DNA of 64,000 nucleotides. Origin: Rhopalosiphum padi (lineage: Eukaryota; Arthropoda; Insecta; Hemiptera; Aphididae). The stretch is from the NCBI RefSeq assembly GCF_020882245.1, contig NC_083597.1, positions 47,470,152 to 47,534,151 of the forward strand, in the 5' to 3' direction. Made by a program: the position numbers and the translations under genes. This document shows positions 1-13,059 of the stretch, piece by piece (the first letter of the stretch is position 1; each line of letters starts with the position of its first letter). Below the pieces are notes generated by a model that searched no databases, was not told the DNA's origin, and was given only the letters and a program-made list of their open reading frames with translations.

Positions 1-2730
1 ATGGGGACAAATAGGTCACCGCCCAATGTGTCAGATTTAAGCGGATTCTACTGTATACATATATTATATTATAATACAATATTATAACCGGTAATTAACC
101 ACGCAACACTAACGAAAATAATAATAATTTATGTACAAATGCAGATCCTTAATCACCGAAAGCAACCAATTATATAAAATATCATGACAGTGTGGCTAGC
201 TGGCTAGCGGCACTGGTGATTGAGACAGCGGACAGTAGTACTGGCGAGTCAGACAGCGGACAGCGGTAAACGATTAATAGTAGAGGCGCGTTCGACTTTG
301 GTAGTGTCATATTAATTGGCAGTGACTGTGCGGGGTGATTTGGTTAGAATATAAATACCAGCTGTGCCGATCAAAAATTTCCGGGTGCGATGTTGATGCG
401 CAACATCGACGACGACCGGATGCAGACATAATATTATATTAAAGATATATTTTTAATCGTGGACATAACCGACGAGGTGATAATTATTATCCATAATCAG
501 AACCTGTGCGGTGATGTACTTTCTGCATCGTATTTACGTCTTGGGCGAGTTATGTCGCCGGTGATCGCCGATTCCGCAGCACTTTAATCGCATATTAATC
601 ACCACTGTCATCGCGCACAATAACATCGCACACCACATCTGTTAGCCGTCCGTTACTATCGTTACGCACAGTAAAAAAAAAAAAAACGCTCGCGATATTC
701 TTCCCCCTCCGACCGGCCAAGACTCAAGAGAATATTATATTTTGAGGTGACTAGTGCCGTATACTTTTTATTCTTTTTACACCTTGTCCCGTCCGCGTAC
801 ACTGTGGTGTTATGCCATAGATTATTTGTATTTTCAGTTATATCTAATTTTCGATATTCATTATTTGTTGTTTATGTATTTAATAAGATAAAGCACTCGG
901 AGGGTACCGTAGTAAAGAATGGCAACACAAACGACTCAATGTATTAGCAGTTAGCGAGTTAAGCAATGTCTGGATATTACCAAAATACACAAGTCATGAG
1001 GATATATTTTATAAACTTAGTGTTGTATAATATGCCGAGACCCATTTTTGCACTTCTTACGTCCTTTTTGCTAGTCGCATGCAAATAATATTATAGTATT
1101 TATTTTTTACATCTCAATTTGTATTAGAGTAAAGGGAAACTAATAGTTTGGAAACCGATTTATTCGTTTTACTCGTTTGAATTGTAAACTGAGTGACGTA
1201 TTGATACATTTAATTAATTCGTATAATGTATTGATTTTATAATATTTAAGTGAAAAAATGAGTTTAAAAATATGTAAAAAAAGTTATATTCTAGTAAATT
1301 GCATTGCAAGTTTAAAAATATGTTATTAGATACCATTTTATCTAATAAACAGATTTTGTAATACGATTGGTGAAAATCTAATAATAGTCCAAAGATATTC
1401 ATGTTATAAATCATAAATTATCAATAATTATTTATTTTTGATTATTTTGGTAATTTAAGCACTTTCATCCCTCGAAAACAAATCCTGGTTACGCCACTGA
1501 TCGTATGTTGAAAAAATTAAGGTATTATCTGTATATTTAGTTATTACGCGTTTGATTCTTGGGTCGACTTGTAAAGTTACGATATCTATTCGATAGGAAT
1601 TAAATAAAATCCGGACTATGAAGTAAGATTTCTGATTATAAAAGTATAAATGTAATAATGGAACAATAAAAACGATGATGAATACTTAGTACTTACGTAT
1701 TATAGTAACATCCGTTTTCAATTTTTTTTTTTTTTTATAGAATCATTTTTAGTATTATTAAATTCTATATGCTTGTGTTTATTTTCCATTTTTGGCAGTA
1801 TCTGTGATTCCACGTTATTTATTTTTTTCCATTGACTAAATAAACAGTCATTATGATCGTATTATTATTATTATTATTATTATTATTAGATCATAGATTC
1901 GCGGTTAATTTTATAAATATTATCACCTACTGAATAATTTGCAAATTTTCATGTGATTTTGACTAATTTGATCAAAATGTGAATATGTGGTCTTAAAACA
2001 CTTATAAAAAGAATTGTGTTCTTCTATAAGTATTTTTAATATTTTTAAATAACTATAATAAACATAACTCTTATAGTACATTTTTAAGGTTTTCGACCGA
2101 CAATAATTTTAAAAAACGTTGGTTTTTTTTTATATTAAAACCAATAACTGTAAACGACTTAAGTGAACTAAACATATTGCTGTAATCGATTGTACCTAAT
2201 GTTTTGTATTATGCCTATACTATACATTGGACTAATAGTCACTCAAATCGATCCGCGAGGTATTATTATAATATAGGTAAGTAACTCGCATTAGTCAGAT
2301 AATGCATATTAAGCATTAGTACTAAACCAGAAAATAAATGTGGATGCATTCACCTAGGCGTTTAATGGCTGTAAGTCAATTCTACACATATTATTACTAT
2401 GAATGGATAAATGGCATCGCTACGTCCGTAAAGTACATCACCCCTCTACGCCCTCCTTCTCACCCATTAGTGGATGGATATAGACTTCCAACGGGTATAT
2501 CAGCATTTTTGCAATCCTCAACTGCAATTACGAGTACCTACATATTGTGGGCTGAAAAAAATTTCAACTCCAAGTGGACGCACAGACTTTGATTTAAAAT
2601 GTATAAATATATAGTATACTCAAGTTTTAAATCGTCTTGTGTAAAGAATAAACAAAAAAAATCATCAGATATGTATAGGTAAGGTTTATTTAATATTGAT
2701 TTTAAAGTTACATTGTGATCTGCAGATGAT
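1..2730. other. Non-coding; GC-richer start, AT-rich remainder
   Basis: Positions 190-720 are richer in CpG, with ATATAAATACC at about 349, and could be part of a promoter or exon of a gene to the left. The rest is AT-rich. (ATT)n runs at 1861-1888. An 84-codon ORF at 2338-2592 is not recognised and is probably chance. Confidence 0.5.
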
Positions 2731-2733
2731 ATA

Positions 2734-3140
2734 CAAAGTGATTCTTTTATTATGAAACATTCATTATTTCAAAAAGTATTCATATTTATAAGTATTTAAA
2801 GTTTAGATGCGCGGAGTTGAGTGATACGGGGTTACCCCACAAAATGTTTGTCCACTATTCCGCTTGTCTAAACTTTAAATACGTAAAATCATAAACTACT
2901 CACCCTTAATTCGGTTTTTTTGTATCCAAATACTCAGAAAATTATTCTGATTTGGAATATGAAATTAAAACTCTATGCTGTCATTCAAAAAAGTAAAAAA
3001 CTTAAAAAAAAATATTTAAAAATATAATTTTATAATAAAAACTTTGTTTTTTAACAACTTGAAACTATGTAAATAAATGTTTTCAAAAACATGAATACTT
3101 TTTGAAATAATGAGTGTTTTATAATAAAAGAATCACCTTG
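2734..3140. mobile_element. Non-autonomous TIR element (MITE), about 407 bp
   Basis: Left arm 2733-2783 and right arm 3091-3141 are inverted copies over 51 bases with about four mismatches, both starting CAAAGTGATTC / CAAGGTGATTC. The dinucleotide TA flanks both ends (2732-2733 and 3141-3142), the target-site duplication of Tc1/mariner-type insertions. There is no coding sequence inside. A second, shorter inverted pair (TTTAAAGTTTAGA near 2799 and TCTAAACTTTAAA near 2867) sits in the left half. Confidence 0.7.
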
Positions 3141-3474
3141 TATTCTTGACCAAGAAAATAAAACATTATGTAGAATTTATTATATCCGGATGTGCATTCG
3201 TTTCGGTCTTGAGGGCTAGTAATGCCAGCAAACGCGTTCTTTCATAAGTGTATTGCTTGTTTCGAAGAGGGTTTTGAAGTCATGTAGCTGTTAATAAAAT
3301 GATGTGGATTAATACATATCATATATATTATATAGGTAAATAAACACATAATTCTGTCATCATATGACAATATAAAAAAAAATCGTTTTTAACACTTAAT
3401 TTTAAAAAGACCGTATGTCATTATAATGTTTACAAGAAAACTACTGACTAAACATTTAAAAATAAAATTTTTTA
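2987..3474. repeat. Dispersed direct repeat, copy 1 (about 490 bp)
   Basis: Nearly the same sequence recurs at 6524-7021 in the same orientation, with a handful of substitutions, some poly-A length changes and one 8-bp gap in a TA run (near 3325 versus 6877). The unit starts inside the TIR element and continues about 330 bp beyond its right end, so its borders are not those of that element. Confidence 0.85.
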
Positions 3475-3999
3475 TGGGTTTGATTCATCGAATATTGGTT
3501 TATATGAACTGGAGGATGAAAAGTAGTAAGTAAGTATAGATTTTTATCTGGAGATACTGCCAAATTATTTCTGATATCATTAGCAAAAACATAATATATG
3601 AACATTGAACATATAATTCATAAAATTAATGTACGTAGATATTATTATAAATATTAAAGATATTACTTAAATAAGTTATAATAACATATTTTACATCCAA
3701 ATATAAAAGTATCCATAAGTACTAGAAAAAAAAAAGAATCTAGATATTTTAAAATATCATCTAGGGTCTATCAATATATATAAGAATTTAAAAGTTAAAA
3801 TTCAGGTTTATCTTAATGAAATGTATTATGTTCACGTTCGATCATATTTTATACAAATTATATATTAAAGTTATTATTAATTCAACAAGGAGTTTAGTGG
3901 AATCTTTTTCATTGCGTCTGCGTTTTCGTCTTTTAATTTGACTTGGAAGTTTGATCGTCGCAAGTATAGTCCAGTTTCTTTCTTATGTTCTTTTATTTT

Positions 4000-4628
4000 T
4001 CATTTTAAAAGTCTACCATGGTGGTAATGATCGACATTAAAACTTTCTCCGAATTTCACTTCCCTGAATATTATACCCCATCGTTCAACTTCCGGCGTAA
4101 GATTCATACGATTCTGTCTTTCAAGTGTTTTTGTACATGGATGCTGATAAGGTTTTTTATACTATTTGGAAATTTTTATTTTGTGAGAATTTGGAAATAA
4201 CAGGTAACACAATAAGACAAATATTTTCTTACCTGCTTCTTGTTTAATTCCAATAATCTCTCTACCTCTAGTCTATTGCGTATAACGGGGGTGTTTTCGA
4301 GAGAATCACTTATGTCCCATGTTTCCATTTTGCCTTTAACGAGCGATCTCATTAATTTGATTTCTTATCGTCCCTACAAAAATGTGTACTTAACACGTGT
4401 AAATTAATAAATTTATTTATATGTTGATGTTATGTGTGTATATAATATAAACGTTCATAACTTTATCGATATTTATAATTTACCGCAATTATATCTAATT
4501 TTTCAGCTATCATTCGTAATTTGGTCTTTTGCATTTTTAAATAATAGCGTTCCAAAACAGAACAATTTTTTACCTTTAATAAGCCTTTTGGAGCAACATG
4601 CCATAAAAAATTGTTCATTTCTCCATGC
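4000..4628 (-). CDS. Unidentified spliced reading frame, possibly a decayed gene
   Basis: Not recognised. On the minus strand, 4352-4233 is 40 open codons from an ATG, ends in CAG before a GTAAGA donor, and after an 89-bp GT/AG intron continues in phase at 4143 for 47 codons to a TGA at 4002-4000. The 87-residue product is hydrophilic, with sense such as E-T-W-D-I-S-D-S-L and L-T-P-E-V-E-R-W-G-I-I-F. Upstream on the same strand, 4628-4484 is another 48-codon open stretch preceded by a TATAG acceptor and ending at a GTAAAT donor (contains F-L-W-H-V-A-P-K-G-L), but joining it to 4352 meets an in-frame stop or needs a one-base shift. Below 4000 a further open, charged stretch continues to about 3870. 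It could be a real small gene, or an old multi-exon pseudogene with a frameshift and one premature stop. Base composition is richer than its surroundings. Confidence 0.4.
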
Positions 4629-4659
4629 CTATAAAAATAATTAGTAAAAATAGAATTAA

Positions 4660-6290
4660 TTTTTTTTATATATACATAAACATAATAAACAATGTAATAT
4701 AACATAATGTAAATGTATGTTCAAGAACTTGTGATTACTATCCTATTTCAATATTATTTTCTACTCTACTCTTCCGTGTGACTTTCATTTTATTTTTTTG
4801 ACTTAGAATTTGTAAAATTTTCTTTAAAATATCTTTAATATAATCTTTAAAATATTGATTCTTAAATATAAGAATTGTAGATACGAATAATCATTTGTTT
4901 ATAAAGTAAATATTAATTGGAAAAATGCTATAGAAACAATATAAATAAATAAAAATATATTTACCATGGCATACATTAAATGTTTGACAGCTACTGTTAT
5001 AATTAATCACAGTGCATTCCGCTGCAGTTGTTCAACACAAATTATATCCTCTCCTATATTTTATAAAATACAAAAAGTATTGAATTTATCAAAGCCTTTA
5101 AGCTCCAAAAAAATTTAGTGTGTAAAGTGAACATTTTAACAAAAGCGTATTTAGCCTAGAAAGAAGATATTTACTTTACTATATTATACCATATATTATA
5201 TAATACTACAATATTTATTTAAAAAAGTATTTATGTTAAATTATTATCATATTATCGTAGGTTCCTTTTAAAACTATACTATATTAATACAAACAAAGTT
5301 GTCTCATGTGTATTTTGTTTTGTTTATGTTTATTTTCATTCCAACTTATTAAATAATTATAAGAAATAAAACTTGATTATATAATACAATTATTATTAAC
5401 ATATTTTATTTCATTGTAACATACTTTGCAAGTTAAATGTTTGATATTTTAAAACTTAAAATTACTATTCAGTTTTGGCTGAAGATTAAACGATTTAACC
5501 CCAATAAACAGGTTTAAAACGCATTTTTAAGTTCTCTTATAAATTGGCTTTTCTATTTTATTCATATATATTAATAAGTAGCTAAAAATATTTTAACAAT
5601 CTAATTTAATTTACCTAAATTTTTAAATGTTTTACTATATTTAAAAATGAGTGGTACCGTACTGTCTTGCCTTCCATAAAAATTATGACAATGTATTACA
5701 ACAGATAATTATTCCTTTTCCATAAGTTGTAAGTAAAATTGTAATTACAATCACTTTGATAAAACTACTACAATTTTGTCATCCATACATTTAAGTATTA
5801 TACATATAACAATTATTTAATATATTTTTGGCAATGATGTGATAGCACAATAATAAAATATAACTATAGAAATATGCGAAAATGATGGAAAAATCAGGAA
5901 AAAAAGTATCTAGAACAAAACAACAAAATAGTGTCTATTTCATTGCAATTAGATTGATTGTAGAGTATTTATTTAATTTCAAAATTATCAATCTATCACA
6001 CTATTCACACTTCCCTCAAAAATATAATTTAATACAATATCCAAACCCTAAAACAATTAACAATTGCGTTGGACTTATCGTATAATACACTATAATATTT
6101 ATTGTTCCATTTTAGACAGAAAGTAAAGGTACAAGTGTACAACTAGATTGGAATGTCAAGTGATACTAACATAGTATAACTTTAACATCTGGAATACTGC
6201 TATTAAGTGAAAATTGGCAATATATTATCATATATGGGTTAATTTTATTGCTTTTAACAATATCGTATATCAATACTTAAATACTTGTAA
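4660..6290. other. AT-rich intergenic, nothing supported
   Basis: Only short chance ORFs (for example 5882-6085). No RNA gene, repeat array or splice-linked exon set was seen. Confidence 0.5.
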
Positions 6291-6296
6291 GTTACA

Positions 6297-6394
6297 GTTT
6301 TTATAACTGACCCAATTGGTGTGTTATTGTTTTTATAGTCGAACCCAATTAGTACGTTACCGTTTTTATAGACGGACCCAATTAGTTGTTTATC
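6297..6394. repeat. Small minisatellite, three 32-33 bp units
   Basis: Units start at 6297, 6329 and 6362, each GTTTTTATA then GAC/GAA, CCCAATT and a GTTA/GTTT ending. A decayed fourth unit with CGGACCCAACT ends near 6425. Read on the minus strand it gives repeated (L/P)-I-G-S-V-Y-K-N-G-like peptides within an 87-codon open frame (6517-6254), which I take as a by-product of the repeat. Confidence 0.75.
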
Positions 6395-6523
6395 TTTATC
6401 ATAAATGTTATCTCGGACCCAACTCTGATACGTCCATAATGAACTCTTCGTCCCAATAATACCTAAATAGAACGAACGGATCACAATTCCATGTCTAGAT
6501 TTTGGGCATTGTTTCAACCAACT

Positions 6524-7021
6524 AAAAAAGTAAAAAACTTAAAAAAAATATAAGGATAAAAAATATTTAAAAATATAATTTAATAATAAAAACGTTGTTT
6601 TTTTAACAACTTGAAACAATGTAAATAAATGTTTTCAAAAACATGAATACTTTTTGAAATAATGAGTGTTTTATAATAAAAGAATCACCTTGTATTCTTG
6701 ACCAAGAAAATAAAACATTATGTAGAATTTATCATATCCGGATGTGCATTCGTTTCGGTCTTGAGGGCTAGTAATGCCAGCAAACGCGTTCTTTCATAAG
6801 TGTATTGCTTGTTTCGAAGAGGGTTTTGAAGTCATGTAGCTATTAATAAAATGATGTGGATTAATACATATCATATATAGGTAAATAAACACATAATTCA
6901 GTCATCATATGACAATATAAAAAAAAAATCGTTTTTAACACATAATTTTAAATAGACCGTATGTCATTATAATGTTTACAAGAAAACTACTGACTAAACA
7001 TTTTAAAAAAAAATTTTTTAT
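6524..7021. repeat. Dispersed direct repeat, copy 2 (about 500 bp)
   Basis: Partner of 2987-3474. It includes the right terminal arm of the 2734-3140 element (6643-6693) but has no left arm, plus an insertion of about 14 bases (ATAAGGATAAAAAA) early in the unit. High identity points to a recent local duplication of about 0.5 kb or to two members of a longer repeat family. Confidence 0.85.
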
Positions 7022-7556
7022 TAAACTAAAATGAGTGTTTATCGACCTTACCCATAATATTGATATAAGATAATCACTAACCTAATATTTTAAGTATATT
7101 ATCATATTGTTGTAAATCGTTATTATCATTTAGTTTTGAATAATTTTCATTATTCATTATCAATACATCGTATCACGACTACTTAATATTATTTTGATTT
7201 TCCTGTTGGAATTGTTTATTTTTTCCGCTATTCTCGATACATGTTTTTTATTTAGGTATACTATTTATAATATTTTATATACTCCATATTCTCCGTCTAT
7301 AGGACAATATTACCTGGTGATATAAACTATTACAACATCGACCCACCACGACTCGTCACACCGGATTGCCCCTCACACAAATCTGCTGTATTGATATTTA
7401 TAGATAAAATTAAAATAAATTAAATATAATGTTATTATATTATTATGATTATTTGTATTTTGTTTTTAATTAAATGTGTACGAATAATAAATTTTAAAAT
7501 GTTAAGACAAATACACGCATCATTCATCACAATAGTCATGTCTTATAAGCACCTAG

Positions 7557-8110
7557 TACCAAACTCGGTGTAGAAAAGTTGTCCGAACCGTCACTGATTT
7601 CAACCACGATGTGTCACCTATAATTCAGTTATACGGTGGATGTAAACATACGCTGTCGCGGGAGGAACAGGATCCAGATGGTAAACGGTATACATCGACG
7701 AGACAGGTCATCGAACCAATTGTCAATAATACGCCATGTCCGAACTGGACAGCGGCGCGTAGAACAGCGCAATCGTAGTCGCTGCAGTTCCAATCGCCGG
7801 CTGTATTCCGGATGGTCTGTTATTTCCGGCGAATGTTTGGTTTTCACTCTGAAGCCGGCTTGTCGACTACGGAGAAGGGGATAGATCTTTACCCGTTGAG
7901 CGTGGACAACGACGGAACGCGACGAAGCCGTTACGATGAGAACAGTGAAGACGCTTCCTCTGCAGTGGTCGTACTATGTTCGCAGTGTTCGAACACGATG
8001 AGCACGAGATGAGTTTGTTCGTGAATATTTGCAACAGTTCCCGTTGAAGCTCACATTGTATATATGTCATCCATCCACGTAATCACCGCCGTCTGACCTC
8101 GATCGACATT
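7557..8110 (+). other. GC-rich island with a thrombospondin-like broken frame
   Basis: About 550 bases of near-50% GC in AT-rich DNA. One frame is open from 7557 to 7775, has a single TAG at 7776-7778, and is then open to 8009. Before the stop it reads Y-T-S-T-R-Q-V-I-E-P and N-N-T-P-C-P-N-W-T-A, reminiscent of the C-P-x-W linker between thrombospondin type 1 repeats in ADAMTS-like proteins, but the W-x-x-C-S-x-x-C-G-G-G core is not readable without shifts. It could be an exon relic, a CpG-rich promoter, or chance. Other frames here hold overlapping short ORFs that I do not support. Confidence 0.3.
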
Positions 8111-8416
8111 GTCGTCAATTTGCCATATGAGCTAACAGTAGATATTATTTTTTATACTTTTTAATTTTCTATAATATAATGTTTATTACAAGTATATATT
8201 ATTTAATGAAATGATAAGGAACTGTATCATAATCATAATATTATATAGAACTGCACTGTTCATTTTTCGCCGTTTTTCACCTAAAAAACTAAATATACGT
8301 ATTTTTATGATGGAAGCATACTCGCGATTGGTCTAAAAACGTTGTAGCATGCATGAAGCATCCAAACAAAAAAATGTCGAAAATCCAAAAATGTACCACC
8401 TGAGTACAGTATAATT

Positions 8417-8490
8417 CACTTTTTTGAAAAAACTCGTATGCAAGTTTTCGCGGTGAATGATTTATTTTTCAACTCTGAAACTTTACACGA
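8417..8490. repeat. Diverged dispersed repeat, copy 1
   Basis: The core AACTCGTATGCAAGTTTTCG followed by CGGTGAATGATTT, an A/T tract and AACTC recurs at 13941-14017 in the same orientation with a 4-base insertion and scattered changes. Weaker similarity continues on both sides (GTTGTAGC(A/G)TGCAT upstream). Probably two old members of one interspersed family; the family is not identified. Confidence 0.65.
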
Positions 8491-9119
8491 ATCGTAAGAC
8501 GTGTCGTCTAAAGAGTAGACGTAAAAGTTAGCTATCGAGAACAACAAAAATAATATAAATACGATAAAATGCAATTTATTGAATAAAAAAAAAACAGTAT
8601 TGTACATCGACAAGTGGGCTTCAAATCAAAGGTATATTATATACGTGTACATTTAAGCAATAACAATAGAATAAATATCACGTACGTCGATCGGCGTTTG
8701 CGATGCTATGTGCGAAAATAAAAAGAACGAAGAAAAACGTCCGAGTGCCTGTCGTCGGCGGTCGTACTCGTTACCGCGATCGCAATTGCTACGAACGCAA
8801 ACGGCGAAAAAATCGTTTATACGTACGGCTTTCAAAAGAAGTAAATTACACGAATACTAAAAGAACAGGTTGGAAAAACGCTGGAAAAGTCTTATAATCC
8901 CGTGAAAAGTTTGTACATAATAAATAATTTTTTAATATTTCAACTTTTAATTTTTTGTTTATTTTTGGGGGGGATTTTTCCGTTCGGTGTGGGAGGATGT
9001 GCACGTATAAGGTTCTAGATTCTTCTTTTCCTTTTTATTATTCTTATTCCTAATCTAATTATTATTATTAATATTACTATTTTATTCTTATAATAATAAC
9101 TTTTTTTTTAAATCGTGCG

Positions 9120-9960
9120 TTTATCGGCGATTGCACTATTGGGGTTTCTACGGTTTCTTGTTATCTGTCACAAAACACGATACCGGTCCTATGTAATCGC
9201 TAATGAACCGAGTATAAAAGGCCCGGCGAAACGACTAGCATTGACATTCGTTGTTTTTCCACCGTCGTAGCAAGACCCACCCCGGGCAGACTTGCGCGAT
9301 TAGGGAAGGCATCTAGTATCTATACTTTTTGATCTTTAACATATTATGTTGCCATGCACATTACATTGCTTGTACTCGTACGTATTATTAAATAGTGATT
9401 TTATTCATATCTATTCTCAGCTCTAACATTTCCTTAGCTCAAGCTCTGGTGTGCCAAACAAAATTCGACTGTGGCCTATAATATAAGTCTGACACCGTTC
9501 GGGCAGTGCGTCAGTGGTTGATTTTTTGCATTTGCGCGAACACTGATCGTCACATCTGTATTAAATATTTGCGTTAATGCATATTTTATTTTTTCTGTTT
9601 CCGTGTTATGCGATAAACAGTCATTCGTAGGAATACGTTATTCGTAAGTGTTCGAGTATGTTTCCCAAACAGAACGTATATTCGTAAAACCCCGTTTCCC
9701 TGTGCGTTATCGTCATTGTCGACATATGCGCAGAGCTACGGCGGGTTACGTTCCGCAGAAATGACAAGTCGCGCGTACGTCGGATCTAGCGAGCATATGG
9801 CGCAGAGTTCAAGTGACTCGTCAGAGTTCCGCTTTACGGGTATATCGCTATCGTTTGAGCTGCCCGTCTCGTGTGCCGCTGTAATGATCTGACAACGCGT
9901 GCGATTCGGTGGCTGTGACGTCGTTGAATGACATACGAATCTGTTCGAAACATTGTACAC
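9120..9960. other. GC-richer island, no supported gene
   Basis: Patches of CpG-rich sequence with the promoter-like motifs noted at 9213 and 9478. A minus-strand ORF (9960-9736) in the island resembles no protein I know. The sequence just before it (8640-8900) is also CpG-rich with overlapping short ORFs. Confidence 0.45.
9213..9260 (+). promoter_or_regulatory. TATA-box promoter-like site
   Basis: TATAAAAG at 9213-9220 lies in a GC-rich stretch (GGCCCGGCGAAACG follows), with a start expected near 9243. A second set lies about 265 bases on: TATAATATAAG at about 9478 with TCAGT at 9511-9515. No coding gene follows within several kb on the + strand, so any transcript would be non-coding or have distant exons. 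Confidence 0.3.
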
Positions 9961-12000
9961 ATTACGAAAACGTTAATTTTTTTTTTTGATAGTGTTTGTA
10001 AAATTGTAATTATTTATAATAATTCTCTATTATACAAGATATTCTTTAGTAATACATAGGTATATCCACGTTAATTTAGTTAAGTTTATTATTTATAAGC
10101 ACCTAGTTATAAATATTTTTTTTTATAGATTTCTTATAATAAATGAGCAATTAACTCAACTGTGGCCAATTGCTGTTAAAAGTGAATTAGTGTAAAATTT
10201 GCTGTAAAAACACTCATAGATTTGACATTTTCTTATTTTATATATTAATTATAATAAAAATGAAAAATAGTCACGTTCACAATATCTAGGATCGCAGCGG
10301 CCGCATAGAAAAAAGGTCTAGGTGTGATCTCTGCAGCCTAACGATTTATTATATTAATTACCCATTGTTATTAACCAATTTTTTTTTCATAGTCTATACA
10401 AATATACAAATATTATGGCTATAGGTTGTAGGTTATAGATATATTTTGTATCAGAAAAAACTGATGATTTACAAATTCACTACAGCAAATGTTGCGTTTC
10501 CAGTGTTCCGTTTCAGATAAATAGAAGGGGTATGCTAAAAAAAAAATATAAAGAAGGCGGACACCGTTCCCCCACGTCCACCCCCAATTCAAGCACTGGC
10601 AAAGAGGTGTTTATCCAGGCTAATGAGGTACCACCAGTACAAGTTTCATAAAAGATTAAGTGGCAAGACAAGTTCTAAATTGGGTAGTCACGACTCAAGA
10701 GTATGCTAGGTGTATTTGCAATACATTATGTACCACTAGCTGGTGTAAATGAAAAAAATCTGATCGGCTTTGCAACTCAAAGTACCTCAATAGTGATGTA
10801 TGTATAATAATAAATTAAGTAAAATAATGCTATCTCTATGTTACCTATTACTTGGTCATTTCATTATCGCAAAGAGACCAACTACCCGAAGTAATTATAT
10901 TAACAATATATTTAATTAATTAAGTCAATTTAGTTAGATTTAACAAAGTATTATTATTTATTATTAAATAACAATTATGCGTTATTATATTTAAATAAGC
11001 CAATATTGTGTAATTAGTAAGTCGTATTGTTGAACATTAAAAATTATTTTATGTGCATTGTTTATATATTAGTACGTTTATTTAAATTTTTTTCAGTGTT
11101 TGGAAATAGAATTTTAAGTGATTATATATTTTGGAAAAAAATATTGAGTATAAGGACAGGAATAAAACCATTATTTTTTTTCAATTTTTATTTTAGAAAA
11201 TATTTTGCTCCAGAAATTTGGAGTATGAAATAAAAATGATAATAATAATGATGTTTTTATTCAATAAAGTAAAAAAACTTATAAGAAAATGTAAAAACAT
11301 AATTTTTGTTAATAAATTATGTGTTTATCTTTAAAAGAAATTATTCATGTACATCTCAATAATTAACTAAATTTTCGATTAAAACGCGTATGTTAAATAT
11401 ACATTGTACGCATAATACTTTATACGAGTAGTATGGCTGTTCAATTATTTCAATCAATCGATTAGTTTTATTAAACTGTTTCAACAACCGAATACTGTAC
11501 TCTTGATAAAATTCTTTGATTAATCGAAATTTTCAATTATTTCCGAATTGTTAACAATCAATTACATATTATTACGACAATCCAATAACGAACAACCTAC
11601 TATTAGTACTATTTAGTATCTATATAAGACGCAGAATACTAATTGTATATCCACGTGAAATATCATAATTTTTTAATGGTCATGGATTCGTGTAAAAATT
11701 GAAATAAAAATTAAAGTCTAATAAATACTCTAGATAATAAATATTCGTACCTATAAGTTTGATACTAGCTATTGGGTTAAATCAACTACCTGATTTAATA
11801 AATCGACTTCGTTGGGTATTATAATAAAATACCAATATGTCGACCGCGACACTCAATAGTGCATTATTAATATTTGTGTTAAAAAAATTCAATATTCCAC
11901 GATTATTGGTAAACAAGAAATATTTCAAACTCTATAATTATTACATTATATACGTATTATATAATGTTTAATATTATATAGTATATCGTGTGATCCGTTG
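9960..12000. other. AT-rich intergenic, nothing supported
   Basis: There is a GC-neutral patch at 10540-10790 without a readable frame. A short A-rich stretch near 11260 loosely resembles the start of the 2987/6524 repeat (GTAAAAAAACTTATAA). Otherwise featureless. Confidence 0.5.
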
Positions 12001-12196
12001 CCAACGGTCAACGGTCCGGTTTTCCGCTCGTCCTAGCCTGTGCGACTCGCGGGTTTTTGTGCGACGTTCGACGTATCATACCGCTGTCCGATGATATTCG
12101 CACGCGCCCGTCGATAATAATATTGTCGACACCCTTATGACACGTGACACGCAGATCGTCGTCGTCGTCGTCTCCGCGTGTTTTCACCTTTGCCGA

Positions 12197-12346
12197 TATA
12201 AAACGATCGCCGTACGAGCGCAGTGTAGCGGATCCGTGTTGTAACCGTTCTGCGGTTACGTCTTCGCGGTGTGTGTCGTGTGTACCGCATGTGTACTAGC
12301 TATGTGCTTTTTTTTTGACACGATATCACTGATCGCCGTGATCCGG
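12197..12346 (+). promoter_or_regulatory. TATA and initiator with possible non-coding first exon
   Basis: TATAAAA at 12197-12203 is followed by GCAGTG at 12220-12225, a usable initiator, in a GC-rich island (12000-12350). About 120 bases later GATCCGGTAAATG offers a splice donor at 12347. The enolase fragment starts 700 bases downstream on the same strand, so this could be the promoter and first exon that came with the duplicated enolase copy, but this is inference. Confidence 0.3.
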
Positions 12347-13059
12347 TAAATGACAAAATATATTGTGGAATGCGACATTTTCGATTTGAATCACTTCAAG
12401 CTCTGTTTAAACATCATAAATGATGTCCCATCAATGAGAACTGTTTGACTGTTTGAGTAAATGTTTTTTTTGTTTGTTTTATTGCAATAACATAATAACA
12501 AAATTATTATGCTGTCCGTAACGTTTGTGTACACGTCATTACAACAATACACATTTATATTATTATATTATAAATTGTATTGTATTATACTATTATATTA
12601 TGTATTGTTTCTTTTTTTTTCGTATTGTTAAATATATTATATTAGCGCGCAATGGCGCCGAACCTATAGGATGTTTTCATACATTTACACCGTTTTTTTC
12701 TTATCAAAATTTATTACATTATTGATAGCTCTTACGGCAAGTTTGATTTTTTTTATTTATATCAATTATATTGTATACCTTGATTTGTTATTAAAATATG
12801 TATAAATTGAAAATCATATTTACACAATGAATTACTGTTTTATTTTTTATTTATGAGTATATAAATCAATTATTAAAAGTTAACGACTTAAAAAATCGTT
12901 AAAAAATTTTCAAAGCTTATTGCAAGAGATGTTTAAAAGAAGATGCAACTAACTAGGTTCAACTTCAACAATTAGTATTTAGAACCATCGAGAAGATTAC
13001 TACTTGTAAGAATACACCAGGAAGACTGAGAAAAATAAGCAACTAGATATACCTAGGTA

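Noticed and set aside
4965..5021. Open minus-strand stretch with acceptor and donor, cysteine-rich
   Set aside because: Its only open frame ends in a phase that does not match the next exon (4628-4484), so I could not join it to the unidentified gene.
6254..6517. 87-codon minus-strand ORF with repeated peptides
   Set aside because: It is produced by the 32-33 bp minisatellite and has no splice or homology support.
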